A stretch of 64,000 nt of DNA. Origin: Takifugu bimaculatus. Its lineage: Eukaryota > Chordata > Actinopteri > Tetraodontiformes > Tetraodontidae. The stretch is from positions 12,397,641 to 12,461,640 of the forward strand of contig CP034996.1 in the NCBI GenBank assembly GCA_004026145.2. The letters are read 5' to 3'. This document shows positions 51,603 to 63,011 of the stretch, piece by piece (position 1 is the first letter of the stretch; each line of letters opens with the position of its first letter). A program made the position numbers and the translations under genes. The notes below the pieces were generated by a model. That model made no database searches and was not told the origin of the DNA. It was given only the letters and a program-made list of their open reading frames with translations.

Positions 51603-52650
51603 ACACACACACACGCGCACACACACACACACACACGCACGCACACACACGCGTATATTTATTTCCATTTTTTCTGGTCGGAACGCACTGACGGTGCCAT
51701 CTCCTCCCTTGAACAGCGTAAGGGGAATGTAGGTTAGGCGAGCGGCGCTCGGAGCTGTGCAGAAAAACAAAAACACAGGCTCCAGCAGAGTGCACCCCGA
51801 TAGGCTGCTACTATATGATGCATCCGTCGGGTGGTTGCTATATGCCCACTGCGCCATGCAAAAAAAAAAAGAAAAAAAGGGGTTGCACGTTAGACGCAAA
51901 CGGCCCAAAATCTACATATTATCAGGTGAAACGCAGTCAGTGCATTCGTTTAAATCATTGTTTTTTTGCAGGGGGGGAAAAAAACCCATCTTCGGCGTGC
52001 GGAATTCGAGCAGCGCTTGAGGATATGCTGCACAAACACAGCACATGCCGCCCATAGCGTGCGGGTCTATCCCCGTTCAGACGGATCCACCTCACAGTTC
52101 GAAACACATCGTCCGAATCGCGACCGATTTGGTCCGATTCTACGCGTAAAGCAGCACCGATGACCGGGCACCTCCACGCACTGATGCACGCTAAACAATC
52201 GGGAATAACCGGGCTCGGTGTGTGGATAACAAATAGCCCACGGCAGGATAGGCCTGATGCAGGGACAGACTGTGGAAATCATGGCACACTTCATATCTTA
52301 CAGTTGCACTGGAGGTCCAGCATCGCTTGGTACCACTCGTTCTGGATCTCCTCGCTGTCCGCAGCGATGGCAAAGCTCTCGCTGCGGGTGTAGAGGACGA
52401 TCATGTGCTTGTTCTTGGAATCTGCCCGCTTGTTGATGTTGAAGCAAGTCTCCAGGTTCAGGACTTTTTTGGGCACAGGTGATTTGCTGCGAAATTTCTT
52501 CTCGTTCTCGTAATACTCCAGTCGCGCCGGACCATGCTCCGAGGCCGCCCTCAGCACGAAAAAGCGCCGGTGCATTGATTTATGCTTGCGGAGGTAGCCG
52601 CTTTTCTGTACATCTTCATAGTTCTGCGGCTCGGCTGCTTGGTTCTCCAT
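47990..52650 (-). CDS. Insulin receptor substrate family protein, 3' end incomplete
   Basis: IRS proteins are docking proteins phosphorylated by insulin/IGF1 receptors; they recruit PI3K, GRB2 and SHP2. Two coding exons are seen: 52650-52302 and 51037-47990, with an in-phase intron between the PH and PTB domains. The PH domain (about residues 14-115) includes GYLRKHKSMHRRFFVLRAAS and FNINKRADSKNKH. The PTB domain (about 138-245) includes FKEVWQVKVWPKGLG and GRSAITGPGEFWMQVDDSVV. The tail has PI3K motifs YIVM, YAVM, YMSM, YMAM, YMVM and YVNM, a YMNI site, and C-terminal YIDL and YASI like SHP2 sites. About 1,130 residues are visible. The exon ends at a donor (TCAAG|GTAAGC), so a small last exon is missing. 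The frame breaks by a +1 base near 50689, 49885 and 48650. The paralogue is unresolved (IRS2 or IRS3). I chose Met in GCCATGG. Confidence 0.93.
51175..51244. repeat. (CTAT)n tetranucleotide microsatellite
   Basis: About 17 perfect tandem copies of CTAT (GATA on the other strand), within irs intron 1. Confidence 0.97.
51395..51422. repeat. (GT)n microsatellite in irs intron
   Basis: A pure GT tract followed by a G-rich stretch (GGGGTGGGGGGGTGGGGG). It can pair with the AC tract at 51569-51652 on the same strand. Confidence 0.95.
51569..51652. repeat. (AC)n microsatellite in irs intron
   Basis: An AC tract of about 80 bp with a few G interruptions, in inverted relation to the GT tract about 150 bp away. 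Confidence 0.95.
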
Positions 52651-55600
52651 GGCCAGGACAGACTGATGAATATTAGAAGACTGTAATCTCAGGGAATCTA
52701 TCTCAGTCCAAGTGCTCTCCCCATTAATCCATCGCAACTACATCGCTCGCCCTCCCCGCGTCCACGTTTGGGTGTCCAGCAAGCGTGTGAAGGTTCGGGC
52801 TGATCAAAACCAGCCGACGCATGGTTTGAATCTGCGGTGACACGATGAGCCCAGCAGCTGCAGGAGAATCCACGCACGGAGCGTGCACAGCGTCCACCGC
52901 TGCCCGCTCTGCCCGCAGCCCAGCCCAGCGGCACGACCGAGTCCAACCGCGGTGCACCTCTGCAGCTTGAGGACGTCTCCTCCACCTGTCTGAGGTTGCC
53001 CACCGTCTCTACCCACCACTGCTAAGCTGCAGGGGATGGAGCCGAGACTTTCCGGTAAATGCTTTCAAAATAAATGTAGCAAAAGGAAAAGTTCAAGGTT
53101 GGTACAATGGCACGCATGTTGGAGACAGGTGAAATGTCCCCTATTCAATTATTCACGTTTTTCAATTATTCAAATTATAGAAGATTGCGCGGGATTCCGT
53201 CATTGAATAGGTTCAATCAGAGGCTAAACTACATGAACTATCAACTCCCACCGTACTTCAGTGTTTGTCAGAAAATTACTCTGGTATTTTAAACTGTTTT
53301 TTATTAAATATCCCTCAGCACCCCTTATTTAATTTCTTAAATTTCTTACCCCGTCAAGCAGGGGTGATAGCAGGCCTTTGTTAACAAAATAGGTCAAAAA
53401 TAAATTTTATTAACGTTTTTCAGCAAATGTCGGTATTGGGTCAAGAAAGAGCTGATTAAATTTTTTAATTCTGTCTCAATATTGCATCACCGTCATTTAA
53501 CAAATTAAAAACAAGAGGCGGATGCTCTAACGTATAGTTACTGTCTTATTGAGCTTTATTTTGAAAGTCAGACCGCACCGCTTCCGGTTTGCTCCGCTTG
53601 TTTTTGCCGACTCGACGCAGTTCCAGTCGTCCTGGCACTTGCAAGCCGGTGTCAGTCACATCTCTACAGGGGTCGCTGGCGCTGATGTGCACGGAGGAAC
53701 ACGATGTTCACTGTCGGTGTGACGGTGCCATCAGATGCTTAATGTCGTGAAATCGAAATAGGGCTGAAACCATTTCTCGTATTCAGACACGAGAAAAACA
53801 GCCGCAGTCGCTGCACACTGTCTGATGGGGGTCTTGGCAGAAATGACTCTTTCTTAAAATCACCCTGAACGCACCTGCAGATTGGATATGTAACTTAAAA
53901 ACCCCAGTCGTCGCGATATTTGCCACATGTATTAATATAATGTGTCTTAGATTTTGATTACATTTCGTTTTCATTTATTTATTTTAAAAAGACTTCAAAA
54001 AAATCACCTCTTTTCAGCGTATTTGTGAGCGGGTTGCCCATATCAGCGTAGTTTGAGGCGTTTCTATTATTAATGTGACGAACTGCACTTGGATATAATA
54101 AAAAAAAATTGCGACAGATAATAAAGTATATTTTATCGTCACCTACAAAAACAAACAGGGGTTTAGAGGGAAAACCTGTCACATCTTTAGATTTTACAGT
54201 CCTAGGGGTGTGATTGCGCCATCAAAGTACAAAAAAAAAAAAAAAAGCACAAAAAAATAATGAATAAAAAAAAGCTTTGGCATAGCAACCTGTCAAAGTG
54301 ATGACATTGTCCTCACAGCAACCCCGGTTAGTGACAGAAATATGAATTGTTTTGAGCTGTAAATGTCCACGGGGGTTCTTATAACTCTTGCAGACTTACC
54401 TAAAGGCAACAGGCATATTATGATGCAGATATCTGGATATAGCATCACTTCAGCAACGCATTTAAGATATATGACCGTGCGGTATAGGCATTGTTTCAAC
54501 TGGAGTTTAAAGAGATTGGGATGTCAGCCAAGAAAAATCGGTTTATATCTTTGCATTTTTTATGAAATGGCAATGCTGCTTTCCAATTCATCTCCATTTC
54601 CAGCGGTGTTCAGGAAGGCTCAGAGGGTGTGTTTGCGATGTGCATTGTGTTGCACAGACGTTGCGGTTTCATTATGTTGTTCTGCTGCAGAATAAAACAG
54701 CAACCCCCTAATTTAGCCCTGCATATCTGCTGAAACAGGGATACTGCCTTTTAATATCGTAGTCAGTCTTTGTCTAATTCTCCCTCCACTTGCAATAATC
54801 CTATTTATTTCTCGTGCGTAAATCAGTGTGTTTGTTGTGCACATTAGCTTTTATCGCTTGGGTGATGATGTTCCTGACAACAGAGGAGGTGATACAGCAG
54901 AGGCATGAGGGCAGAATTCACTAGAACCACAATTTATTTGCAGAAACATAATGAGTTCACATTCCAAAATGAACTATACAGTCCATTCAGTTTTGTTAAA
55001 ACCTATTTGGCAAATTGATTACATATCTAAAAAAAAAAAAAAAAAACAACCAAAAAAATGAAGATCCCATCTAAGAAAGCTCCCACGAAGCTGTTATCCT
55101 CATCCACAATGGTACACGGGTGCTTGCGGAGCCAAATGCTGCTGCTAAACCCTTAATAGTGTGAGAGATTCCAGCGCGTGCAAAGCTGATGATGGAGCCA
55201 TCAGACGTCCACTCTGCTGGTGACGCCCTGGTGGTCAGTGGTGACGCCCCAATGGAGACAAACGTCCACAGCCTGAAACTGTTTCTGCAGGAAAATCCAG
55301 TGCTAACGCTGCCAAAACAACGACGGCGCTGGCCTTTCCCCCCCCTTTTTAATGCACAATGATTACACCCCTGCCTCTGCATCACGTCTCATTGGTGTCA
55401 GGGGCTTAGCAGGAAAAAGAGTGTAATAAAAAGTCCTTCCAAAGAACACTGAGTATGTACACATTTACAGTATTTACACACATCCACAGGCCAAACATTA
55501 ACCAACCAGAATGCTCCCTGAACTTGTAAGGATAATCATTTTTGATTGATTTGGGTTTGGACCGACCCAGTTTTGTCCATATGACCTTCAGTGTCACCTG

Positions 55601-56202
55601 TTCCAGGTCCCGGAGAGGCCGAAAAATAAGATAATATTCCCTAGAAGATGGGAAATACACGTGACAAGGCCTAAACTGGAGGAGCGCGTTATCAGACACA
55701 GTGATTCCTAAGAGGTCTGCAGGTTATGCTTTACAACGTTTGTGTTACGATGCTAGCAAATACACAATATACCATTAAACTGCTGGAGAGTCACTCTGCC
55801 AAGGAACAAATCATCCTACATCAGTTTTGTTATGGAATGGGAGCATGACTCAAGCTTCCGTAAGCCCACGTATAGAAATAGATTATTACATTTTCTATGT
55901 GTTGTTTATTTTTATGTCAGTCGTCAATGAAACGCTTCAACATTCTCAGCAATGCTGCTAAAAGTACATAAATGAAAGCTACTGTCGCCTTGAGGGAGAG
56001 ATTGTGCACAGATGTTATCAGGTTTAATGCTGTAACAGGACTAATGCTGCTCCAGATCACCTTAGATTGAATCTATGCAAATATTCACATCACAACTGAT
56101 AATTGTGGACAATTGCAGAAAGCTCTTTTTATGGGTTCATTTTTGCAGAACTGACCATGTGCACATGTCCGTGTGTTGGTTTAACAACAACAACAACAAA
56201 AA
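52651..56202. other. irs upstream region and gucy2d 3' UTR
   Basis: The first 400 bp beyond the irs start codon are GC-rich and hold its 5' UTR and promoter. Near 53570-53640 is a second CpG-rich patch with an ETS motif (CTTCCGG), possibly a distal promoter. The centre is AT-rich with A-runs near 54230-54246 and 55030-55047. The gucy2d 3' UTR occupies the right end, with a minus-strand AATAAA at 55905-55910. Open frames at 55071-55385 and 55406-55699 on minus do not resemble known proteins and are probably chance. Confidence 0.5.
55905..55910 (-). terminator. Poly(A) signal, gucy2d
   Basis: A minus-strand AATAAA (TTTATT on plus) lies about 290 bp past the gucy2d stop codon. Confidence 0.5.
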
Positions 56203-59200
56203 CTAATTCATCTTCTTCTGTCGATCCAGGAACTTTTGCCGTCTGTCCACAGGGATCTCTTCTAAAGTGATATCGTGATTAGCTCCCCTGCAACAAAATT
56301 CACATTGAAATAAAGCCAGCCATTTAATTACATTAGATTGTGGGGCAATAATCGAACATTGCGCAACACTGCAAGGCTGGCATCAAGGAACTCTCATTCA
56401 TGGGTGACTGGAGGAGAAAACAAACGACTCTCTCACCCTTTAGTATCTGGAGGCACAGGCAGATGCTTGTTGAAATCCTCTTTTCCTATCAACCAATATG
56501 TGTTCTCAATCCCTTTCCCCTACAATTGCACAGTCAATAATATTCATTAGCCATCATTATGGGGTGCAAGAGCAGATAGACTGTGTGTCTTTTTTGTCCT
56601 TACCTTTAACTCTGTGAGTCCTCTGAGTTGAATCTTGTATCCCAGTTTCAAGCTGTTCAGGATATCAACTGTGGTTTGGTTGACATGGATTCTGTAAGCT
56701 GTGGGGACATAGGAAAACACGATGACACACCGGCAGCATAAATCTGCAATAGCCTTGGTCCTTTTTCATGTTCATCTGACACTCTTAAACCGCTTGAACC
56801 GCTTTTTGATTATACACACAAGTGGCCACTAGGTGGCAGCATATTGCTCATAAATCCCTGACCTCTGTGGCAAAAGTCAAGCTTAAATAATTTTAAGACT
56901 GAATTTTACTCTTAACTATTTAGTTATGATAAATGCCACCTTTAAACCACATTCATTCTTTTAGTAACTGTTTTTTAAACATGCTAATTAAAAATACAAT
57001 ATATTATTCAAAACTGGAAAGTGCTGGGACACGAAGAAGGCTAATTACATAATTAAAAGGTCTCCACAGAGCTGAACTACAAAGTGGAATATTGTTGCTG
57101 TGTTCCAGCAATTTTCTATAAATGTTTAATTGGATTTAATTAAATGAGGATTTAATTCTGTAAATCAATATTTCTTTGTGACCTATAGAAATCTAGTTAG
57201 AGATGTTTTGTTACAGTGTGTTTATTTTATGCGGCACAAAATGTGTTTATCCAACTTGTTAAAGGCTTTTATAAAAAACAGAAAACTGTTCTTATTCTTG
57301 TTTCCTTGCTTGTTTCTTCTCTTTGGGCAGCTGAGTTCAATCATTTTGTTTTTTTCCTCCTAATGAGCCATTAAAAAAATCTGTTTTTAAAGAGAATTTC
57401 CCAGCACATAAAATCATGACGTCTCTTCACTCACCCGCCAAGCCTGTGCAAAAGTCTTTCGAAAACCTTTAGATGCTGTGTGGTGTGAGCGTTTTATTTT
57501 TAAACACAAAGTGCTTTAAATGATTAATACTGAAGTTTATACTTAATTCATACAGCAGGCGGAGATAGCTGAGGGAAACTTGGTCATTCACGGCATTTCC
57601 AGTGACATTTCAAATTGGCCTCTAATTCTGCTGATAGTCTTAAAAGATTAAGCATTACTGACCAACTTAAAGCTCCGTTTAGCCGCCGGTGACATGCACA
57701 CAAACTGCAGCTGTCTTTGCTTTTAGTAGAAAAGGAAGGAGAATGTGTTTTTCACAAGGACGGGAGGCACTCACGCAGGCTCGTGGACTCCATCCGAGAT
57801 GCTGTGTTGACGGTATCTCCGAACAGACAGTACCGAGGCATGGTGAGACCCACCACCCCTGCCACCACTGGGCCTGCAGGAACACAACAGGAGATGCTCA
57901 CACAGAAGAGGCAACAGGGAGCGGGAAAGACACAATATGAGCAAAACACAATATGAAATATTTATCAAATCATCTGAGTCTGTAGGTCCCCGTCCAGATT
58001 TAGATACCTTGAGTTAATTGGATGACAGCACGCTAAGTGGATAGAGTTTCACTGTTTTAAGAAGTAGTTCCAGACAAGGATAAAGGAGGTTAAAAATAAC
58101 ACCTTCCTTTAGCAGCTTGCAGTCCAACTTTTCTGATTCTCTTGCCATAACTATATTTACTTGGAGATTACTTGGAGCGCTGAGATTTATTTATGCAATA
58201 ATATCATCAGGAGACTCTCAAGGCAGAGTGTTTTCCATAGGTGAGGTTGCTGCATGTGTCATAAGGACGGAACGCTGCTCCACAGACTTCTCACCTGAGT
58301 GCAATCCAATTCGGATCCTGACCTTGAGGTCAGGCATGTGCCTCACTTTAAAGGTCCCGATGCAGTGGAGGATGTCAAGAGACATGTTGGCCATTTCAGC
58401 AGCATGGCGGTTACCAGTTGCGAGCTGGTACTCCTGACGCCACCATGTAGGCGTCTCCAATAGTCTCCACCTGTAAAAAACACGCAATACGTCCATTATT
58501 TTCTTTACTGACCCAACAAAACAGCAGCTGGAGCAAATTTCCTGAATAAAGTGCAAACGAAAGCCGGCGCTCACTTTGTAGACGTCATGTAGCCCAATGA
58601 TGGCATCAAAGTGTGTGTAGAGGTCATTGAGCAGGTCGACCACCTCGATGGGTTCGCTGAGAGCCGAGATGGTCGTGAAACCCACGATGTCGCTGAAGTA
58701 CAGCGTGATCTGGCTGAAGTGTTCCGGTATAACGGGTTTGCCTGTCTTGAGCGCTATGGCCACGGACCTGAAAGGGAACCATCAGGGCTGAATGTACCGG
58801 TAACTGGCACATCAGCTACTTCCTGTTCCCGAACCATCACACCTATTATTGTAACTCTAGGGAATGGACGGAGTGATGTCTAAAAAGAAGCACAGCAGAC
58901 CTTTCTTACCAGCTAAAATTTGATTACCCTTCATGTTAAAGAGCACACATCGTAAATAATAAGTCCTGGAAGTTTAGATGTCTGCTTGTTTTTCAGGGAT
59001 CAGTGGTGTTGATCTGGTGATTTTTTTTCTGTCCAATGATTCTAACAGCAACAATATTCTGTGCTGACAGACTGTTTTACAGCTGTGTTTGAACTTTGAC
59101 TGCCTAGAGGAGGTCAAAAGAACATCCCCTTAACTCTCCCGCATGTCTCCACTGCTGACTCTGCAGTCCATTATTATATAAAGTTGCTGGAAACTTACTT

Positions 59201-62200
59201 GGGCAACATTGCAGCCACCAGTTTGTCAGTCTTCTGCCTCTCCACCTCCAGCTCCTCCGTCCTCTCTCGAATCAGATCCTCCAGGTTGGAGGAGTACTGC
59301 TCCAACATGCGCAGCATGCTGTCAATGATGTTGGTCTTTTTTCCCCTGGTGATGTTTTTGAACTACAACAAGGAAAGGATGGTTCTGAAACTTATCAGTA
59401 CAAAAGAGGCGCCGCAGAGAAGCGGCCTTTCAGTCCTTTCACCTGTTTGAAGACGTCCTCAAAGGTCGGCCTCCTCTCCGGCTCTTCACTCCAGGCCTGT
59501 TTCACAATCTGTATCACATCCAGCGGCGCCTCGTCCACCGACACCTCAGGTCGGCACAGCGGAGGAGGCGATTTGACCTTGTTGATAATCTCTGCCAGGA
59601 CACAAAAAACACAGCAGGGAACAAGTTTACGGAGAAGCAACCACACAGTGTCAGTCCAGCAGTTCAGCGTTGGTGTGTGTCACTCAGTAATAGTTTTTAT
59701 GGCCTTTAACTCATGTAGGCAACATGTTTGTTGCCTCGTCACTGACCCTTGGCAGGCATGTCCAGCATGCAGAATGGGGCAGAGCGACTGACGACTTCCT
59801 GAGTAATGATTGAGAAGCTGTAAATATCCCCCGAGAAAGTCCCCCTCCTTCTCAAACTGCTGTTTCTCAGCAGCTCAGGAGCCGTCCAAAGAAGATCTTT
59901 AACGGAGAAAAAAAAGAAAAATGCTGACAGATAAAGAAAATCAACAGGAGAATTTTTCTTATTATTATTCGGTGCGTGAACTCACCCTCGGGTTTTTCTT
60001 CATCCATGTTCACACCTTGACTAATCAAAATGTTATTGAAGCCATAATCTGTCACCTTCAGCACGAAGCGGCCGTCTACCACACAGTTCCGGGATTTGAG
60101 CCTTCCGTGGATGATATCACGATGGTGCAAGTACTTCATCCCCTGACAAATCAATTCATGAAGTGCATTTTAATGCAGATCACACCCTTTATTTAAGCAC
60201 AGCCTGGGGCATTTGCCTCTCTTACCCGAATCAGATCCATCAACAGGGACGACTTGAACATCCAGTCGAGTCGCACGTTCTCGTTGTTGAGCAGATCTTC
60301 CAGGCTGCCCCTGCTGCAGTGCTCCGTCACCACGCCGAAGATGCCAGAGTCGAAGAACAGCCCCAGCAACAAATTGATGTTCTCGTGCCTCATATCTCTG
60401 AGCTGAGATGATGGAAGCAGGCACACGCATTGATAAGGCAGCCCAGTCGGTGTAGGTGGTGCGCATCACACTGTTCATCTACATTAAATCCTGATACTTT
60501 AACTTGTGTGATGCTGCTTTTATAAGTTCTTGCCGTCATCTTGTGATTCACGATGTTTTGTCGGCTTTTTTCATTTTGCTTACCATGACAAAATCATTTT
60601 CAGTGCTGCCGCTGACACTTGATACCAGACCAGCGGGGCATTTCTTCAGCCAAACCCAGTCACCCTGCGACGCGGACGGAACAACGTTGTGAGACCAAGC
60701 ACGGCGAAACAGCTCAGTCAAACCTGTCAGGAGAGGCTCACCTCAAACACGGCAACGTTGGAGCTGTCAGGGGAGGAGGCCAAGTAGCTGCGCCCCGACA
60801 CCGAGTGGTGAGGCGTCTTCATATCCACCTGGCTTTTCAAGATGCTTTCATCATTTAGTTTCTGACACACAAAGAGACGCAAAGAGGATGCAATCGGCGC
60901 TCCAACATCAACAAAAAGAAGAAAAAGAAGGAAAAGACCCAGCTCAGGACTGACCCGTTTGCTGATTTGAGTGTTGATGAAGATCAGGTCGTCCAATGTC
61001 AGAACTACTTTTGCTGCTCCACCTCCCCCTCCTCCGAAGCTGAACCCCACCCGACCATTTCGCCTGGACAGAGCGGCAAAAGGGAGCAAGTGAGCTGGTG
61101 TGTCATTGTCACACAGGCGCGGTTCGTTGAGGGACCTACTTGAAAGCGAGGAGGAAATTAGCTCCAAATCCGGCCAGTGCGATCAGCAGAAGGAAAAGAA
61201 AGAGGAGTGTGACTGAATCCATGCCTTTTGGGAGAGAAGGCACAAATGGGGAGGTGTGAACGGAGCACAGAGGTGATCACAGTGCCTGATTAGTTCTCCA
61301 CTCACCTCCGCTGCAGGCAAAGTAAGGACTGAACCAGCAGCTTGAATCTGTGTACGGAGTGCTGCCAGCGAAGTGGATGGAACGCCCCAGGTATTTCAAC
61401 CCCCCGGTGATGCCATCTGTATGACTGGCTTCCAGAGCATGGGTGGAGTACAGGGATGTGCCCATGCCGCTGTAATCCAGCACTACGTAGCGCGCTTGCA
61501 TGCCTTGACTGCCCCGGCCTGCTCTCAAGGGCTGGTTGAAGCCATTGAATTCAAAGCCACCTTTGCTCTTGCCAAGGATGTGTCCCGTTACCCAGTGGCC
61601 CTCGCTGGCACGGGCCTGCTCGGCGGCCATAGCTATGTAGTACATCATGTTGTAGATGGTGCCAAAAAATGGGGAAACCTGAAAGAGGAGACAGCGACAC
61701 GGTAACCATGACGGGATTCAAACACCGCTATCACCCGCAGCGATCGGCAACCGTACTTGCTCTGGTTTGGTGCTGCTGCGGATTTCATAGCTCTCCTGAG
61801 CATCTTTGAAGGCCTCAAAGAAGTTGCGCTCTCCAGAGTCCATGGTGATGGTGAGGACCCCGTCGTAGGCTTTCCTCAGCTTGGTGTCATTGCCTAGAGA
61901 ATAGTACTGCGCATTCTTGTAGGGCAGTGAGTAGAGGAGGGTGTCATAGGGGATAAAGATGTAGCCGCGGTCAATCATACGCATGGCCAAGGCTGTTGTC
62001 AGCAGCTGGTACTGAGACTGACCACCGATGAGGACGGAAGGCATGCACATGATCACCACTGTGGGGAAGAAGCAGACCAAAAAAAACTGATTTGATGGCC
62101 GTATCGTTGGGACAGGAGCAATGTCATATCTTTAACGTACCTCTGACGCGATCTGTTTCCCGTATTTTTGTCAGGGCTCTCCGTGCTCCTTCCTTCCCGT

Positions 62201-63011
62201 CCTCCATGGTGACCACAGGTTTAACTGGCAGGCCCAGGGTCCTCAGTGAAGCAGCCAGCTCCGCTCCTGTGGCTTCCCACAGGTCTGTCTCGTCCGAGAT
62301 AATGGACACGTGGGCCCAACGAAAGTACCTCAACACAGAAAAGAGAACACGGGAAGGCAGCGGGAGGGGCTGCTGGTATGTGGGATACATCCCGATTTTC
62401 TTCATGTTGGGATTGAGACAACCCCAGGAAAGAAGCCCCACGTCCCATTCTTTCGCATACAAAGCAGCAGAGGAGCAGTAGCCCGGATTGGCAGGACCCA
62501 GATAGGCAGCACCGTAACCTTCCAGCTCAGCAAAGCGAGCCAGCGCACGGGACGATTTACAGTCCTCGTTGATCAGCGTGTAGTCGTACCAGTAGCCTCT
62601 GTTTAGGTTGGGGTCCTTGTTCATACGGCTGGTGGCAAGACGGGCCGCTAAATCAGGGAGGGCTTTTGAGTACAGGAGGTCACAAGTCCAGGGTCCAATC
62701 AGGGCCACCTTGAATGTGGTTGCCCAGGCTCGACAGGGAAGAGATATGAACAAGACTAAGAGCAGAAGAAACCCGTTCCTGCACCACCTCCCAGAGCATC
62801 TCAACGGGGACAATGGCGAGCACGGCGTGGATGTCAGCGAATGTGTTGACGACAGCGACGAAACTGCTGACGTTTTAAGTCCAGCATGTTGAATGCAACT
62901 GTCCGTGGCCCCTGGGTGGAGCCTTTTTTTCTTGACCTTATTTGCGTTGTGCTGCCACCGTGGGTGGTAGGACAGGTTGTGCAGAAATCGAGGGTCCCTG
63001 TGACTCGCCAT
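56203..63011 (-). CDS. gucy2d: Retinal membrane guanylyl cyclase (GUCY2D / retGC type)
   Basis: Photoreceptor guanylyl cyclase, activated by GCAPs at low calcium, restores cGMP after light. Eighteen exons join in phase: 63011-62141, 62058-61757, 61678-61306, 61224-61140, 61063-60955, 60861-60742, 60664-60584, 60402-60226, 60142-59986, 59896-59747, 59591-59443, 59362-59199, 58767-58575, 58470-58295, 57873-57775, 56698-56604, 56519-56437 and 56287-56203, giving about 1,155 residues (human 1,103). Signal-like helix at residues 81-96, extracellular domain, TM at about 520-541. The kinase-homology domain has HGRLKSRNC in place of HRD, so it is a pseudokinase. Then come a dimerisation helix and the cyclase with YFSDIVGFT, ETIGDAYMV and DTVNTASRMES. 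One extra base near 58416 breaks the frame after VPARN; removing it restores GNRHAAEMAN and the exon phase. I assign GUCY2D over GUCY2F mainly by its 17p13-like neighbours. Confidence 0.93.
56826..56839 (+). promoter_or_regulatory. CTCF core motif in gucy2d intron 15
   Basis: CCACTAGGTGGCAG fits all positions of the CTCF core consensus CCASYAGRKGGCRS. It lies in the intron between gucy2d exons 15 and 16. The match is direct; occupancy is inferred. Confidence 0.5.

Larger units (their letters stand above)
51038..52301 (-). other. irs intron 1, between PH and PTB exons
   Basis: The donor is ACT|GTAAGA and the acceptor TTCTAAG|GTAAAA; joining restores the frame as CNCKTPEDYG. The intron is rich in microsatellites: (GATA)n-type on the minus strand at 51175-51244, (GT)n at 51395-51422 and (AC)n at 51569-51652. 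No extra exon is seen inside it. Confidence 0.85.

Noticed and set aside
51451..51908. Long His/Thr- or Val/Cys-rich open frames around the irs intron
   Set aside because: They are translations of the AC/GT microsatellites, not genes.
55071..55699. Open frames on the minus strand as an extra gene downstream of gucy2d
   Set aside because: They start within the probable gucy2d 3' region, lack recognisable domains and lie across the poly(A) signal. The composition looks random.
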